DNA from: Subtercola sp.
Lineage (GTDB): Bacteria > Actinomycetota > Actinomycetes > Actinomycetales > Microbacteriaceae
DNA: 64,000 bases
Assembly: GCA_025463745.1 (NCBI GenBank)
Contig: JAODBB010000114.1
Span: forward strand, 1-64,000
Direction of reading: 5' to 3'
In this document: piece by piece, positions 28,464 through 37,014 of the stretch
Layout: every line of letters begins with the position of its first letter
How positions within the stretch are numbered: position 1 is the first letter of the stretch
The notes under the pieces: generated by a model
Told to the model about the DNA's origin: nothing
The model's database searches: none
What the model saw: only the letters and a program-made list of their open reading frames with translations
Translations under genes and position numbers: made by a program

Positions 28464-29545
28464 GCGGAAACCGCCGTTGCACGCAGTGCCACCTCGGTGA
28501 GCGTTGACGCGATGACGGCGATTGTCGCACTCCACGGTCGGGCTGCCTCGCGAGCCTCCACGGCAGCCGCCTTGAGCTCCGTTCGACGTGCGGCACTCGC
28601 CCACCATTGGCGCAACACAACCTCGAACGCCCACGGATCCTCCGGGGGAACGAGGATTCCCGCCATCGTGCTCGGCATCGCCTCAGATATCCCACCGACA
28701 CGGGCGGCCACAACGGGGATGCCTCGCGCCAACGCCTCTGCTGCCACCATGCCGAAGCTCTCCTCCCGAGACGGCACAACGACAAGGTCCGCCCGGCTGT
28801 ATGCGCTTTCCAACGAACGTCCGGCGAGAACGCCGGCGAACGTTGCCCTGGTGGAGAGGTGGTTTCGCCGAATGATGTGCGTCAGTTCGTCGACAAAACC
28901 CGGCGCCGCGTCGAGTGATCCGACGAGCGTGCACGTCCACTCGTCGATATCGGTGAGGCGCGCCAACGCGCGGAGGAGAAGGTCCTGGCCCTTGTGCGGG
29001 GCAACCACGCCAACGCACAGCAACCGACCACCAGATCGTGAAGCGACGGTCACCTCAGCCGGATCTGTTCCCGGATAGGCGACGACTACGTCGTGAGGTG
29101 CTGCGAGACCGCGCGAGATGAGCTGGGAACGCGTCCATCCGCTGGTCGCGATTATGCGTTTCGCCGCCTGCAGCGCTTCTCGTTCACGATCGACCGACGC
29201 GGCGAGGTGAGGAGCGTCGGCGATCGCGTCGAAGGGGAGGCCCGCGACCATATGCGCCAGCACGACAATCCGAAGCCGGCTCGAATGCGCAGCCAACGCC
29301 CCCGATTCGCGCACTGCGATCAGCCCGTCGATCAACACGAGGGCACCGTGCGGAAGCAGAGACAAGGTCCGCTCCGCCGGCGATCCACCACCCTCCGCGA
29401 TCGGAAGCATCTGCACGCTCCACCCGCTGCTTCGGAGACCCTCGCGCACGCGCTGGTCGTAAACGTTGCCGCCGCTTACCCTGTCGGGGTCGTCGATCGC
29501 GTCGGGGACCACGAAGTACACTGACATCCCCGCGTACGCGCTCAC
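28460..29545 (-). CDS. GT4-family glycosyltransferase
   Basis: [19 protein letters not shown] and [33 protein letters not shown] (E-x7-E). Confidence 0.88.
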   Translation of the reverse strand: MSAYAGMSVYFVVPDAIDDPDRVSGGNVYDQRVREGLRSSGWSVQMLPIAEGGGSPAERTLSLLPHGALVLIDGLIAVRESGALAAHSSRLRIVVLAHMVAGLPFDAIADAPHLAASVDREREALQAAKRIIATSGWTRSQLISRGLAAPHDVVVAYPGTDPAEVTVASRSGGRLLCVGVVAPHKGQDLLLRALARLTDIDEWTCTLVGSLDAAPGFVDELTHIIRRNHLSTRATFAGVLAGRSLESAYSRADLVVVPSREESFGMVAAEALARGIPVVAARVGGISEAMPSTMAGILVPPEDPWAFEVVLRQWWASAARRTELKAAAVEAREAARPWSATIAVIASTLTEVALRATAVSA

Positions 29546-29940
29546 AACGACCTCGAGTAACTCGCCCAGGCGATATGTGATTCGTGAAGCGTGACAGTGA
29601 TGGATTGCACCCGCTGACCGCTGGCGCGAGATCCATCAGCTATTCGGTCTGCAAGGCGATCCGCGATCACTTTGCAAAGCACCTCGGTGGTCGTGTTCGC
29701 ATCACCGAATTCCGGGTCTTCGTCAAGGTTGCGATACGTGAGCGAACCCGTGATCTCGGCGAGAGTGACCGCCGCATGCCCAATGTCAACGACGACTCCA
29801 TCGGGGTCGAGCTCAGCCGCCGCGAAGGTGGCGTCGACAATGAACGTGGCGCCGTGGAGTCGCTGCGCAGGCCCGAAGGATTCACCCGTGAAGCTGTGGG
29901 CGATCATCATGTGGTTCCGAACCGTCACCGTGAAAGTCAT
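29542..29940 (-). CDS. Divergent 6-pyruvoyltetrahydropterin synthase / QueD-fold protein
   Basis: [39 protein letters not shown]...VVVDIGHA...SLTYRNLDE...NTTTEVL...VTLHES: PTPS fold order with altered catalytic motifs. ATG at 29940 overlaps upstream stop. Confidence 0.8.
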   Translation of the reverse strand: MTFTVTVRNHMMIAHSFTGESFGPAQRLHGATFIVDATFAAAELDPDGVVVDIGHAAVTLAEITGSLTYRNLDEDPEFGDANTTTEVLCKVIADRLADRIADGSRASGQRVQSITVTLHESHIAWASYSRSL

Positions 29941-30917
29941 TCTGGTTCTCCCCAGTAGATCGTGTGGCATAGGTCGGTGCGCGATCCGTCGGTGAGGCTC
30001 GCCATCACGTCAGGCAGATCGCGCCAGGAGGATTCGGCTGTGAGCAGGGCATCGAAGGCCGGGTCGTGCAGGAGCTGCAGCGCCAACGCCAGGCGTTCGC
30101 GCGTCGTGCGGTTGCCGCGCCGTCTCGCGGCCACCGAGCCGACCTGGCTCGACCGGATCGTCAGTCTTCGCGAGTGGAAATCAGCACCGAGCATGAGCGT
30201 CACCGGACGGTCGCCGTACCAGCTCGCCTCGATCACTTCGCCCTCGGTGACGACCGTTTCGAGTGCGAGTTGCAACCCGGCATCCGAACCGCTCGTATTG
30301 ATCACGATGTCTCGGTTCAGCGGTGGGTCTGCGACATCGGCGAAGCCCACACCGAGTTGGCCGGCTACCTCTTTTCGCGCTGGGTCGACGTCGATCAGCG
30401 CCACGGAGACACCCGGGATGCCGCGCAGGAGACGTGCCACGCAGCAACCGATCATCCCCGCGCCGACGACGGAGACACGGTCGCCGATGACAGGCGCGGC
30501 ATCCCACAGCACATTGATGGCCGTTTCGACCGCGCCCGCGAGCACGGCGCGGCGCGGCGGCAATCCATGGGGAACGGGTACGACGGCGTCAGCGGGTACG
30601 ACAAACGCGGACTGGTGGGGGAAAAGAGTGAATACGACCTGCCCGGTTAGAGATTCCGGCCCACATTCGACGACACCGACATTGAGGTACCCGTATTTGA
30701 CCGGCCCGGGGAAGTCGCCTTCCTGGAAGGGAGCGCGCATCCGGTCGCGCTCGCTTTCCGGCACGTGCCCACCGAAGACAGAGACTTCGGTTCCGCGGCT
30801 GATACCCGTGTAGAGAGTCCTCACGAGCACTTCTCCCTCGCCAGGTTGCGGGAACGGTTCACGGCGGAGAACGCCGATGCCCGGCGTGTCTACCCAGAAC
30901 GCGGTGGCCTCGAACAT
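29937..30917 (-). CDS. Zinc-type (MDR) dehydrogenase
   Basis: [20 protein letters not shown]...[42 protein letters not shown] nucleotide-binding fold. Confidence 0.85.
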   Translation of the reverse strand: MFEATAFWVDTPGIGVLRREPFPQPGEGEVLVRTLYTGISRGTEVSVFGGHVPESERDRMRAPFQEGDFPGPVKYGYLNVGVVECGPESLTGQVVFTLFPHQSAFVVPADAVVPVPHGLPPRRAVLAGAVETAINVLWDAAPVIGDRVSVVGAGMIGCCVARLLRGIPGVSVALIDVDPARKEVAGQLGVGFADVADPPLNRDIVINTSGSDAGLQLALETVVTEGEVIEASWYGDRPVTLMLGADFHSRRLTIRSSQVGSVAARRRGNRTTRERLALALQLLHDPAFDALLTAESSWRDLPDVMASLTDGSRTDLCHTIYWGEPE

Positions 30918-30993
30918 GTTTCCCTCGCTTTCGTGAACGCTTTCGACACCAACGACGTGTTAATAGATGGATTAATATAACAACGAGACGGGG
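30918..30993. promoter_or_regulatory. Divergent promoter region of the pterin/lipid-like cluster
   Basis: 76-bp gap between divergent genes containing an AT-rich patch (gttaatagatggattaatataac) with inverted TTAAT/ATTAA half sites. Confidence 0.5.
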
Positions 30994-31788
30994 ATGACCA
31001 AAGTTCAATTCGCACCGATCTCATCTGCCGTTGCAGGCGCGGCAGCCGCGACCCTGCTCGGCGTTGTTGCCGCGCACTGGTACCAGCCGTGGATACCCGC
31101 GGTGGGCTGGTCAGCGGCACTCAGCTACCTAGTGATTTCGAACATCCTCCTTCTCCGCGGCTTGCAGCACAGACACACTGTTCGGTTCGGGCCGGCGAAC
31201 GTCGTAACGGCAGTGCGTTCAACGCTGGTCGGCGTGATCAGTGGGATCGTCGTCGCGTCGTTCGTCGCGCCGATTCCCGTCGGTCTCTTGGTTGCTCTGC
31301 TCGTGCCGACACTTCTCTTAGACGGTGTAGACGGGTGGGTCGCCCGACGCACGAACTCCGCAAGCGAGCTCGGCGCGCGATTCGATATGGAAGTCGACGC
31401 ATTCCTGTTGCTCGTGCTGAGCGCATACGTCTCGCAAACGTTGGGAATCTGGGTGCTGGCGATCGGCGTCATGCGATACGCCTTCGTCGCCGCCGGATGG
31501 ATGTTTCCGTGGCTTCGTCGGCAGCTCCCCTACCGCTATTGGCGCAAGGTGGTGACAGCCGTTCAAGGCATAGCATTGACGATCGCCGCGACAGGGTTTC
31601 TCCCCCTGCTCGACGTTGCGCTCATTGCGATTGCATTGGCGCTGCTTGTCGAATCGTTTGGCCGCGACGTGGTCTGGTTGGCGACGAGGCGCAGCATGCC
31701 CATCGAGGTCGTTGGCGCCGACGACGGCGGTCACACGGATGCGGCGGGTCGAGTGAATGTCAAGGCGAACGACGCAGAACACGCGTGA
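30994..31788 (+). CDS. CDP-alcohol phosphatidyltransferase family protein
   Basis: Complete motif DGWVARRTNSASELGARFDMEVD (DGxxAR-x8-G-x3-D-x3-D) in a polytopic protein. Confidence 0.92.
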   Translation: MTKVQFAPISSAVAGAAAATLLGVVAAHWYQPWIPAVGWSAALSYLVISNILLLRGLQHRHTVRFGPANVVTAVRSTLVGVISGIVVASFVAPIPVGLLVALLVPTLLLDGVDGWVARRTNSASELGARFDMEVDAFLLLVLSAYVSQTLGIWVLAIGVMRYAFVAAGWMFPWLRRQLPYRYWRKVVTAVQGIALTIAATGFLPLLDVALIAIALALLVESFGRDVVWLATRRSMPIEVVGADDGGHTDAAGRVNVKANDAEHA

Positions 31789-31851
31789 TCGGTATTCCGT
31801 GCGGCTCCCCTGCGGTGCACGCGCAGCCGGCGCGCACTTTATCAACACGAC

Positions 31852-32247
31852 CTAAGTCGCCCGGCGCGTGCGGAGCGCGAGAGTCGAGGTGATGCCGAGT
31901 ACCACGACGCCGATCGCGTCGATCACGACCGTCTGTGGCACCAGGGTGAAGCTCCACGTCTCGGTAATACCGAACAGTCCGACAGACAGCGCGAGCACAA
32001 GCGCGAGCAAACTCGCGACGACGAAGAGCAGACTGAGGACCGAAACGAGCTTCAGGAGCCTGCCGTGCAGCACGAGCATCCCGATCGCCAGAACGATGCC
32101 CGCAATGGCGTTGAGGATGAAGAGCACGCCCAGCACGCCCCCGACGCCATCGATGACAAGAAATAGATGAATCCCGCCGATGGCGAGAAGCACGATCGCA
32201 CTGAGGATTCGCATGACCCTGAGAAGGCCCTGGCTGCTTTCAGTCAT
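31852..32247 (-). CDS. Small 4-TM hypothetical membrane protein
   Basis: 131 aa hydrophobic ORF in a gap between supported genes. Confidence 0.6.
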   Translation of the reverse strand: MTESSQGLLRVMRILSAIVLLAIGGIHLFLVIDGVGGVLGVLFILNAIAGIVLAIGMLVLHGRLLKLVSVLSLLFVVASLLALVLALSVGLFGITETWSFTLVPQTVVIDAIGVVVLGITSTLALRTRRAT

Positions 32248-32340
32248 GAGCGTAACCGCTTCCGATTCGAGCCTCCATCGGTGGAGACCTCACTTAAGGA
32301 AACGAGCGGGCCACGGAAAAGGTTCAATCGGTAAAACAAG

Positions 32341-32386
32341 AAAAGGTCCGGCCAGAGGCCGGACCTTTTATTGTTTTGTTGCGGGG
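32341..32386. repeat. Upstream copy of a 46-bp direct repeat (hairpin plus tRNA-fMet 3' end)
   Basis: aaaaggtccggccagaggccggaccttttattgttttgttgcgggg, 45/46 identical to 32473..32518. Confidence 0.9.
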
Positions 32387-32466
32387 CGCCCTATTGGCTA
32401 CCCCAAACGCCGCTACGCGTCGCCCGGGGCTCCTCGCCAGCAGGGTCCCCCCTGACTCCTCACGGA

Positions 32467-32507
32467 AACAATAAAAGGCCCGGCCAGAGGCCGGACCTTT
32501 TATTGTT
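32467..32507 (-). terminator. Terminator hairpin downstream of tRNA-fMet
   Basis: aacaataaaaggcccggcc-aga-ggccggaccttttattgtt, 19-bp arms with one mismatch, T-rich on the minus strand. Confidence 0.8.
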
Positions 32508-32518
32508 TTGTTGCGGGG
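32473..32518. repeat. tRNA-adjacent copy of the 46-bp direct repeat
   Basis: aaaaggcccggccagaggccggaccttttattgttttgttgcgggg, 45/46 identical to 32341..32386. Confidence 0.9.
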
Positions 32519-32584
32519 ACAGGATTTGAACCTGCGACCTCTGGGATATGAGCCCAGCGAGCTACCGAACTGCTCCACCCCGCG
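32511..32584 (-). tRNA. Initiator tRNA-fMet (CAT), CCA not encoded
   Basis: CGCGGGGTGGAGCAGTTCGGTAGCTCGCTGGGCTCATATCCCAGAGGTCGCAGGTTCAAATCCTGTCCCCGCAA: cloverleaf, CAT anticodon, C1/A72 mismatch, GGG:CCC in anticodon stem. Confidence 0.95.
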
Positions 32585-32639
32585 GCACAAGATGTAACAC
32601 TATCACACGGGTGAACAGCGAGTGTCCGCGAGGCGGCTT

Positions 32640-35615
32640 TCAGCCGCCCGAGGTGGGGGCCGGTGTGGGCGTATCGGTGCTCGGCGTTGTGCTGGGCGCC
32701 GTTCCACCGCTCGCCGCGATGGCTGCATCGACTGCAGCCTTCAGCTGAGCATCCGCCACCCCGTAGGCGGCCCAGTCGGCGGCCTGCAGGGCGGCGTCTC
32801 GAGCCGTCAGGGCAGCCTGGGCAGCGCTCAGCGCCTGCTGGAGGGCCGCGTTGTTGCCCGTCGAGGTTGCGCCGGTACCGGTGCCTGTGCCGGTGCCTGT
32901 GCCTGTGCCCGCACCTGTGCCGGGCGTGGGAGTATTGCCGTCGCCGGCCGTCGCGCCCGAATCGCCGCCGAAGAGATCGTCGAGCGCAGCGTCGAGCGTG
33001 TCTTCGAACGCGATCTTGTCACCGAAGCCCACCAGAATCTTCTGCAACAGCGGGTAACTCGTCTCACCTCGTGACTGCACATAGACCGGCTGCACGTAGA
33101 GCAGACCACCACCCACCGGCAGCGTGAGCAGGTTTCCGCTCAGCACTTCTGTCGAGCCCTGTTTCAGCAGGTTGAGTGCCTGCGACACCGTCGGATCGGA
33201 ACTGAATTTGTTCTGCTCCTGACCTGGGCCCGGCACCGTCGCGTCTTTCGGCAGCGTCAGAAGCCGGAGCTTGCCGAAATCGGCAGACTTCACCCCCGCA
33301 GTGGCACCGGCGTTCGAGTCGACAGCCAGGTAGCCGTTGAGGCTCTTCGAGGTGTCTTCACCGGTGAGCGGGATGAACGTGGAGTACAGCGAGTACTCCG
33401 GTTGGTCTTGGCCCGGCATCTGCAACGTCAGATAGTACGGCGGTTGCAGCGTCGGGCTCGTCGCCGGTGAGACGGGGTCGTTCGGGGTGGTCCACGCGTC
33501 TTCACGCGAGTAGAACGAACCGGCATCGGTCACGTGATACTGACCGAGAATGGCGCGCTGAACCTTGAAGAGATCTGCCGGGTACCGAACGTGGCTCATG
33601 AGCTGGGCGCTCATGTCGCTCATCGGCTTGACCGTCGCTGGGAAAATCTTCTCCCAGGTCTGCAGCATCGGGTCGGTGTCGTCCCACGCGTAGAGCGTGA
33701 CCTTGCCGTCGTAGGCGTCGACCGTAGCCTTCACGGAGTTGCGGATGTAGTTGATATTGTTGTCAACCGCGTAACCCGGTTTCGGCGTGTAGGTGTCGGC
33801 GATGGCCGCACTGAGCCCCTCGGTTTTCGAATACGGGTAGTTCGACGACGTCGTGTAGCCGTCGACGATCCACACTACGCGGCCGTCGACGACCGATGCA
33901 TACGGGTCTGAGTCGATCGTCAGGTACGGCGCGGCTTTCGAGACACGCGTGGCAGGGTCACGGTCATAGAGAATCTGCGAATCGTCGTTCACAGCCGACG
34001 ACAAGAAGATCTCGGTGGATTGGAACTTCAGCGCATAGGCCAGCCGGTTGAACACGTTGTCGAGCTTGGGGCCGCCATCGCCCGAAAAGGTGTTGTAGGT
34101 CTGAGACGACCCGTTCGTGCCCGACGGGTAGTCGAGTTCTGTCGGCGTCGACCCCGCCGGTGCGCCCACAATCGAATAGGTCGGCGAATTCTCACCGAAG
34201 TAGATGCGTGGCTCGTAGTCGCCCAGCACTCCCGTGCTCGGGATGCCCGACTCTGCGAACACCGGCTGACCGTCGGCCGAGCGCTGGTTGCCATAGGCCG
34301 CCACCACTCCGTAGCCGTGCGTGTAGACGACCGTCTGGTTGTACCAGCTCGCCGAGGTGCCGAGCTGGGTCAGGTTGAGGTCACGAACCGTGGTGACGGT
34401 GTCTTGGCTCTGCCCGTTCACTTGGTAGCGGTCGACGTTGAGGTCGGTCGGAAACTGGTAGTACTGCCTGAACTGCTGCAGCGCGGCGAACGTGCTAGAG
34501 ACAAGAGCCGGGTCGAGAATTCTGATGCTCGAGGTCGTCGCCGCATCCGAACGCAGTGCGCCGGCCTGCGCCGTGGTCGTCGCGTTGTACGGAATCGACT
34601 GCACATCTGACACACCATACGCGTCACGTGTCATGTCGATGTTGCGCTGCAGATACGGCGCCTCGAGACTTCGCTCCGACGGGTCGACCTGAAAGCGCTG
34701 AACGACCCAGGGGGTGAGCGAGCCGAGGATGATCGCGCTCACGATGAGCAGCGCAGTACCGATGACGGGCAGACGCCACCGGCCGACGAACGCCGCGACG
34801 AAGAACAGAATGGCGACGAGAATGGCGATGCCTGAGAGAATCTGCAGACCCGGAATCGTCGCGTTCACGTCGGAGTACGACGCCCCGGTGAGCAGCCCCC
34901 CGCTCGACGTGAGCGTGGCGAACTGATCGAGCCAGATGCTCACACCCTGCAGCAAGAGGTAGATGCCGGCGGTGATGGCGATCTGAACGCGCGCGGTTTT
35001 CGAGACGCGCACTTCGCGCTGCCCGAATCGGATCGCCCCATACAGGTAGCTCGTAGCCAGGGCCGCGATGCCGGAGATCAGCACGACGGCAGAAGCGAAG
35101 CCGACCAGACTCTGCCAGAACGGCAGGTCGTAGACGTAGAACGAGATGTCGAGGTTGAACTGCGGATCGGTCTTGCCGAACGAGGTGCGGTTCAGGTACA
35201 TCAGAACGACTTGCCAGCGCGTGGCCGCGGCGACGCCGGCGAAGAGCCCGACCAGAGCCGGAATACCGAAGGCCGCCAGGCGGCGCAGCGGCTCGACGAC
35301 CTGCTGGTAGCGATCGAGCTGGGAATTCAGCTTCGCGTACACCGGGCGGAAGCGGAAGGCGATGTCGATGCTCACGAAGACGGGGACGGCCATGGCGAAG
35401 AAGCCCACGAAGAACATCACGCCGCCGGCGACCCACTGGGTGGTGAGAACGCTCAGGTACCCGAGCTGGTTGAACCACAAGACTTCGGTGTACAGATTCG
35501 TGAACACGAAGAACAGGATTGCCAGAACCGCTATGGCCGCGATGGCGATCGCAATGACCGTTCGAGACCTTCGTGCGGGCTTCTGCGCGGGGGTTTGCGC
35601 GGTGGACGATGTCAA
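32640..35615 (-). CDS. UPF0182 family large membrane protein
   Basis: 991 aa; N-terminal TM helices, RNIDMTRDAYGV..., Gly/Thr-rich linker; typical COG1615/UPF0182. Confidence 0.92.
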   Translation of the reverse strand: MTSSTAQTPAQKPARRSRTVIAIAIAAIAVLAILFFVFTNLYTEVLWFNQLGYLSVLTTQWVAGGVMFFVGFFAMAVPVFVSIDIAFRFRPVYAKLNSQLDRYQQVVEPLRRLAAFGIPALVGLFAGVAAATRWQVVLMYLNRTSFGKTDPQFNLDISFYVYDLPFWQSLVGFASAVVLISGIAALATSYLYGAIRFGQREVRVSKTARVQIAITAGIYLLLQGVSIWLDQFATLTSSGGLLTGASYSDVNATIPGLQILSGIAILVAILFFVAAFVGRWRLPVIGTALLIVSAIILGSLTPWVVQRFQVDPSERSLEAPYLQRNIDMTRDAYGVSDVQSIPYNATTTAQAGALRSDAATTSSIRILDPALVSSTFAALQQFRQYYQFPTDLNVDRYQVNGQSQDTVTTVRDLNLTQLGTSASWYNQTVVYTHGYGVVAAYGNQRSADGQPVFAESGIPSTGVLGDYEPRIYFGENSPTYSIVGAPAGSTPTELDYPSGTNGSSQTYNTFSGDGGPKLDNVFNRLAYALKFQSTEIFLSSAVNDDSQILYDRDPATRVSKAAPYLTIDSDPYASVVDGRVVWIVDGYTTSSNYPYSKTEGLSAAIADTYTPKPGYAVDNNINYIRNSVKATVDAYDGKVTLYAWDDTDPMLQTWEKIFPATVKPMSDMSAQLMSHVRYPADLFKVQRAILGQYHVTDAGSFYSREDAWTTPNDPVSPATSPTLQPPYYLTLQMPGQDQPEYSLYSTFIPLTGEDTSKSLNGYLAVDSNAGATAGVKSADFGKLRLLTLPKDATVPGPGQEQNKFSSDPTVSQALNLLKQGSTEVLSGNLLTLPVGGGLLYVQPVYVQSRGETSYPLLQKILVGFGDKIAFEDTLDAALDDLFGGDSGATAGDGNTPTPGTGAGTGTGTGTGTGTGATSTGNNAALQQALSAAQAALTARDAALQAADWAAYGVADAQLKAAVDAAIAASGGTAPSTTPSTDTPTPAPTSGG

Positions 35616-35707
35616 CGTAAGCCTCTTGTGTTAGCTGTGGATGTCAGCTAATCCTAGACAACCCCGGCTGGCAATCGGCCACGTCAACCTCCCAGTGCGC
35701 TGATACT

Positions 35708-36766
35708 TCAATCACACGTCGGTAACGAATCAAGGCCCTGCCCTGAGCTGATGTCGCTGAGCGCCGTAAGGGAATCTGAAAGGGTATTCACAGCGAAGAC
35801 ACGCAGCCCGTCGGGAATGTGGCCCACGACTTCATCGCAATTCGAAGCCGGAGCGAGAAAGTAACTGGCCCCGCTGTCGACGGCGCCGAACAGCTTCTGC
35901 CTGATGCCGCCGATGGCGCCGACCGTGCCGTCTGCTGCGATCGTGCCGGTGCCGGCGACGCTCTTGCCGCCGTTGAGCTCGCCGGGGGTCAGCTGGTCGA
36001 TGATTCCGAGAGCGAACATCATTCCCGCGCTGGGGCCGCCCACGTTGTCGAGCTGAATGTCGACGGTGAAGGGGAACTGGTACGTGGCGCCGGCTCCGAT
36101 GCCCAAGAGGATGGTGCCGTCGCTGGCCTTCGTGGGCGTGACCTGCACGGTCTGCTGCGCGCCAGAACGGGTGATGACGAGGGTGGCTGGTGCGGCATCC
36201 CCATTGGCCGTCACCGCGGCGCGCAACTCGTCGACACTCGTGACGGGTGCGCCGTTGACCGAATCGATGATGTCGCCGACCTGCAGGATGCCCGTGGCGG
36301 GTGACCCGTCGGCGACTTGCGCCACCGAGACCTGCGTGGTGAACGCGATGCCGAGGTTCGTCAGCGCGGCCGCGATGGCCTCTTGCTGAGAGTCGACCAT
36401 CATCGTCTGATTCTCTTGGTTCTGCTCATCGACCGAGATCTGCGGCGGGTAGATCGCATCGATCGGAACGATTGCCTTGCTCTTGTCGAAGAAGGCGCCC
36501 ACGATCTCGGCCCAGCTCGGCAGACTCTGCGGGGTGCCCACCACCGAGACAGTGAGCATGTCGAGCGAGCCCGCCGTGGGAAAGGTGGGCGCGCCGGTGA
36601 TCGAGATGAGAGGAACCTCACTGCCGTCGTGCGAACTCGTTCCCAGGGTATTGAACACCGGGCCGGGCTGTTCGATGACGTAAGGCGAGGGAATGAAACT
36701 CATGCCGAGCGCGAGAGCCAATGCCGCAATGAGGCTGACCCAGCCGATGGTTCTGCGCCGCTTCAC
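35708..36766 (-). CDS. PDZ-domain Lon-like (S16) protease, YlbL family
   Basis: N-terminal TM, PDZ segment, S16 motif NVGGPSAGMMFALGIIDQLTPGELNGGKSVAGTGTIAADG. Confidence 0.9.
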   Translation of the reverse strand: MKRRRTIGWVSLIAALALALGMSFIPSPYVIEQPGPVFNTLGTSSHDGSEVPLISITGAPTFPTAGSLDMLTVSVVGTPQSLPSWAEIVGAFFDKSKAIVPIDAIYPPQISVDEQNQENQTMMVDSQQEAIAAALTNLGIAFTTQVSVAQVADGSPATGILQVGDIIDSVNGAPVTSVDELRAAVTANGDAAPATLVITRSGAQQTVQVTPTKASDGTILLGIGAGATYQFPFTVDIQLDNVGGPSAGMMFALGIIDQLTPGELNGGKSVAGTGTIAADGTVGAIGGIRQKLFGAVDSGASYFLAPASNCDEVVGHIPDGLRVFAVNTLSDSLTALSDISSGQGLDSLPTCD

Positions 36767-37014
36767 GTCGCCCTTTCGTCACTCTCGCCGCCGCCGGCAG
36801 TGCTCGCCGGCGGTGTTCGCCCATCGTGTTCGCCACAGGCGCACGCGCAGTCCCCCAGCATATGAGAAATCTCAGCTTGGCCGATGGGCCACGGGCTAGC
36901 GTAGAAGTGGTTGCTGATAGGCGCCATGGAGAGAACTGGGTCTCCGCCCGCAGAGCGCACACCGGAGCTGCTGCCGCGAAGACCCGATGCGAAGACGCGA
37001 GAGTAGTACAGACC

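Noticed and set aside
24160-32518. Prophage or ICE
   Set aside because: No integrase, structural, portal or conjugation genes; content is biosynthetic. Kept only as a possible integrated island.
32324-32590. 88-aa minus-strand ORF (MCRGVEQFGSSLGSYPRGRRFKSCPRNKTIKGPASGR...)
   Set aside because: It is the translation of tRNA-fMet and the duplicated terminator; the NKTIKGPASGR peptide repeat is just the 46-bp DNA repeat.
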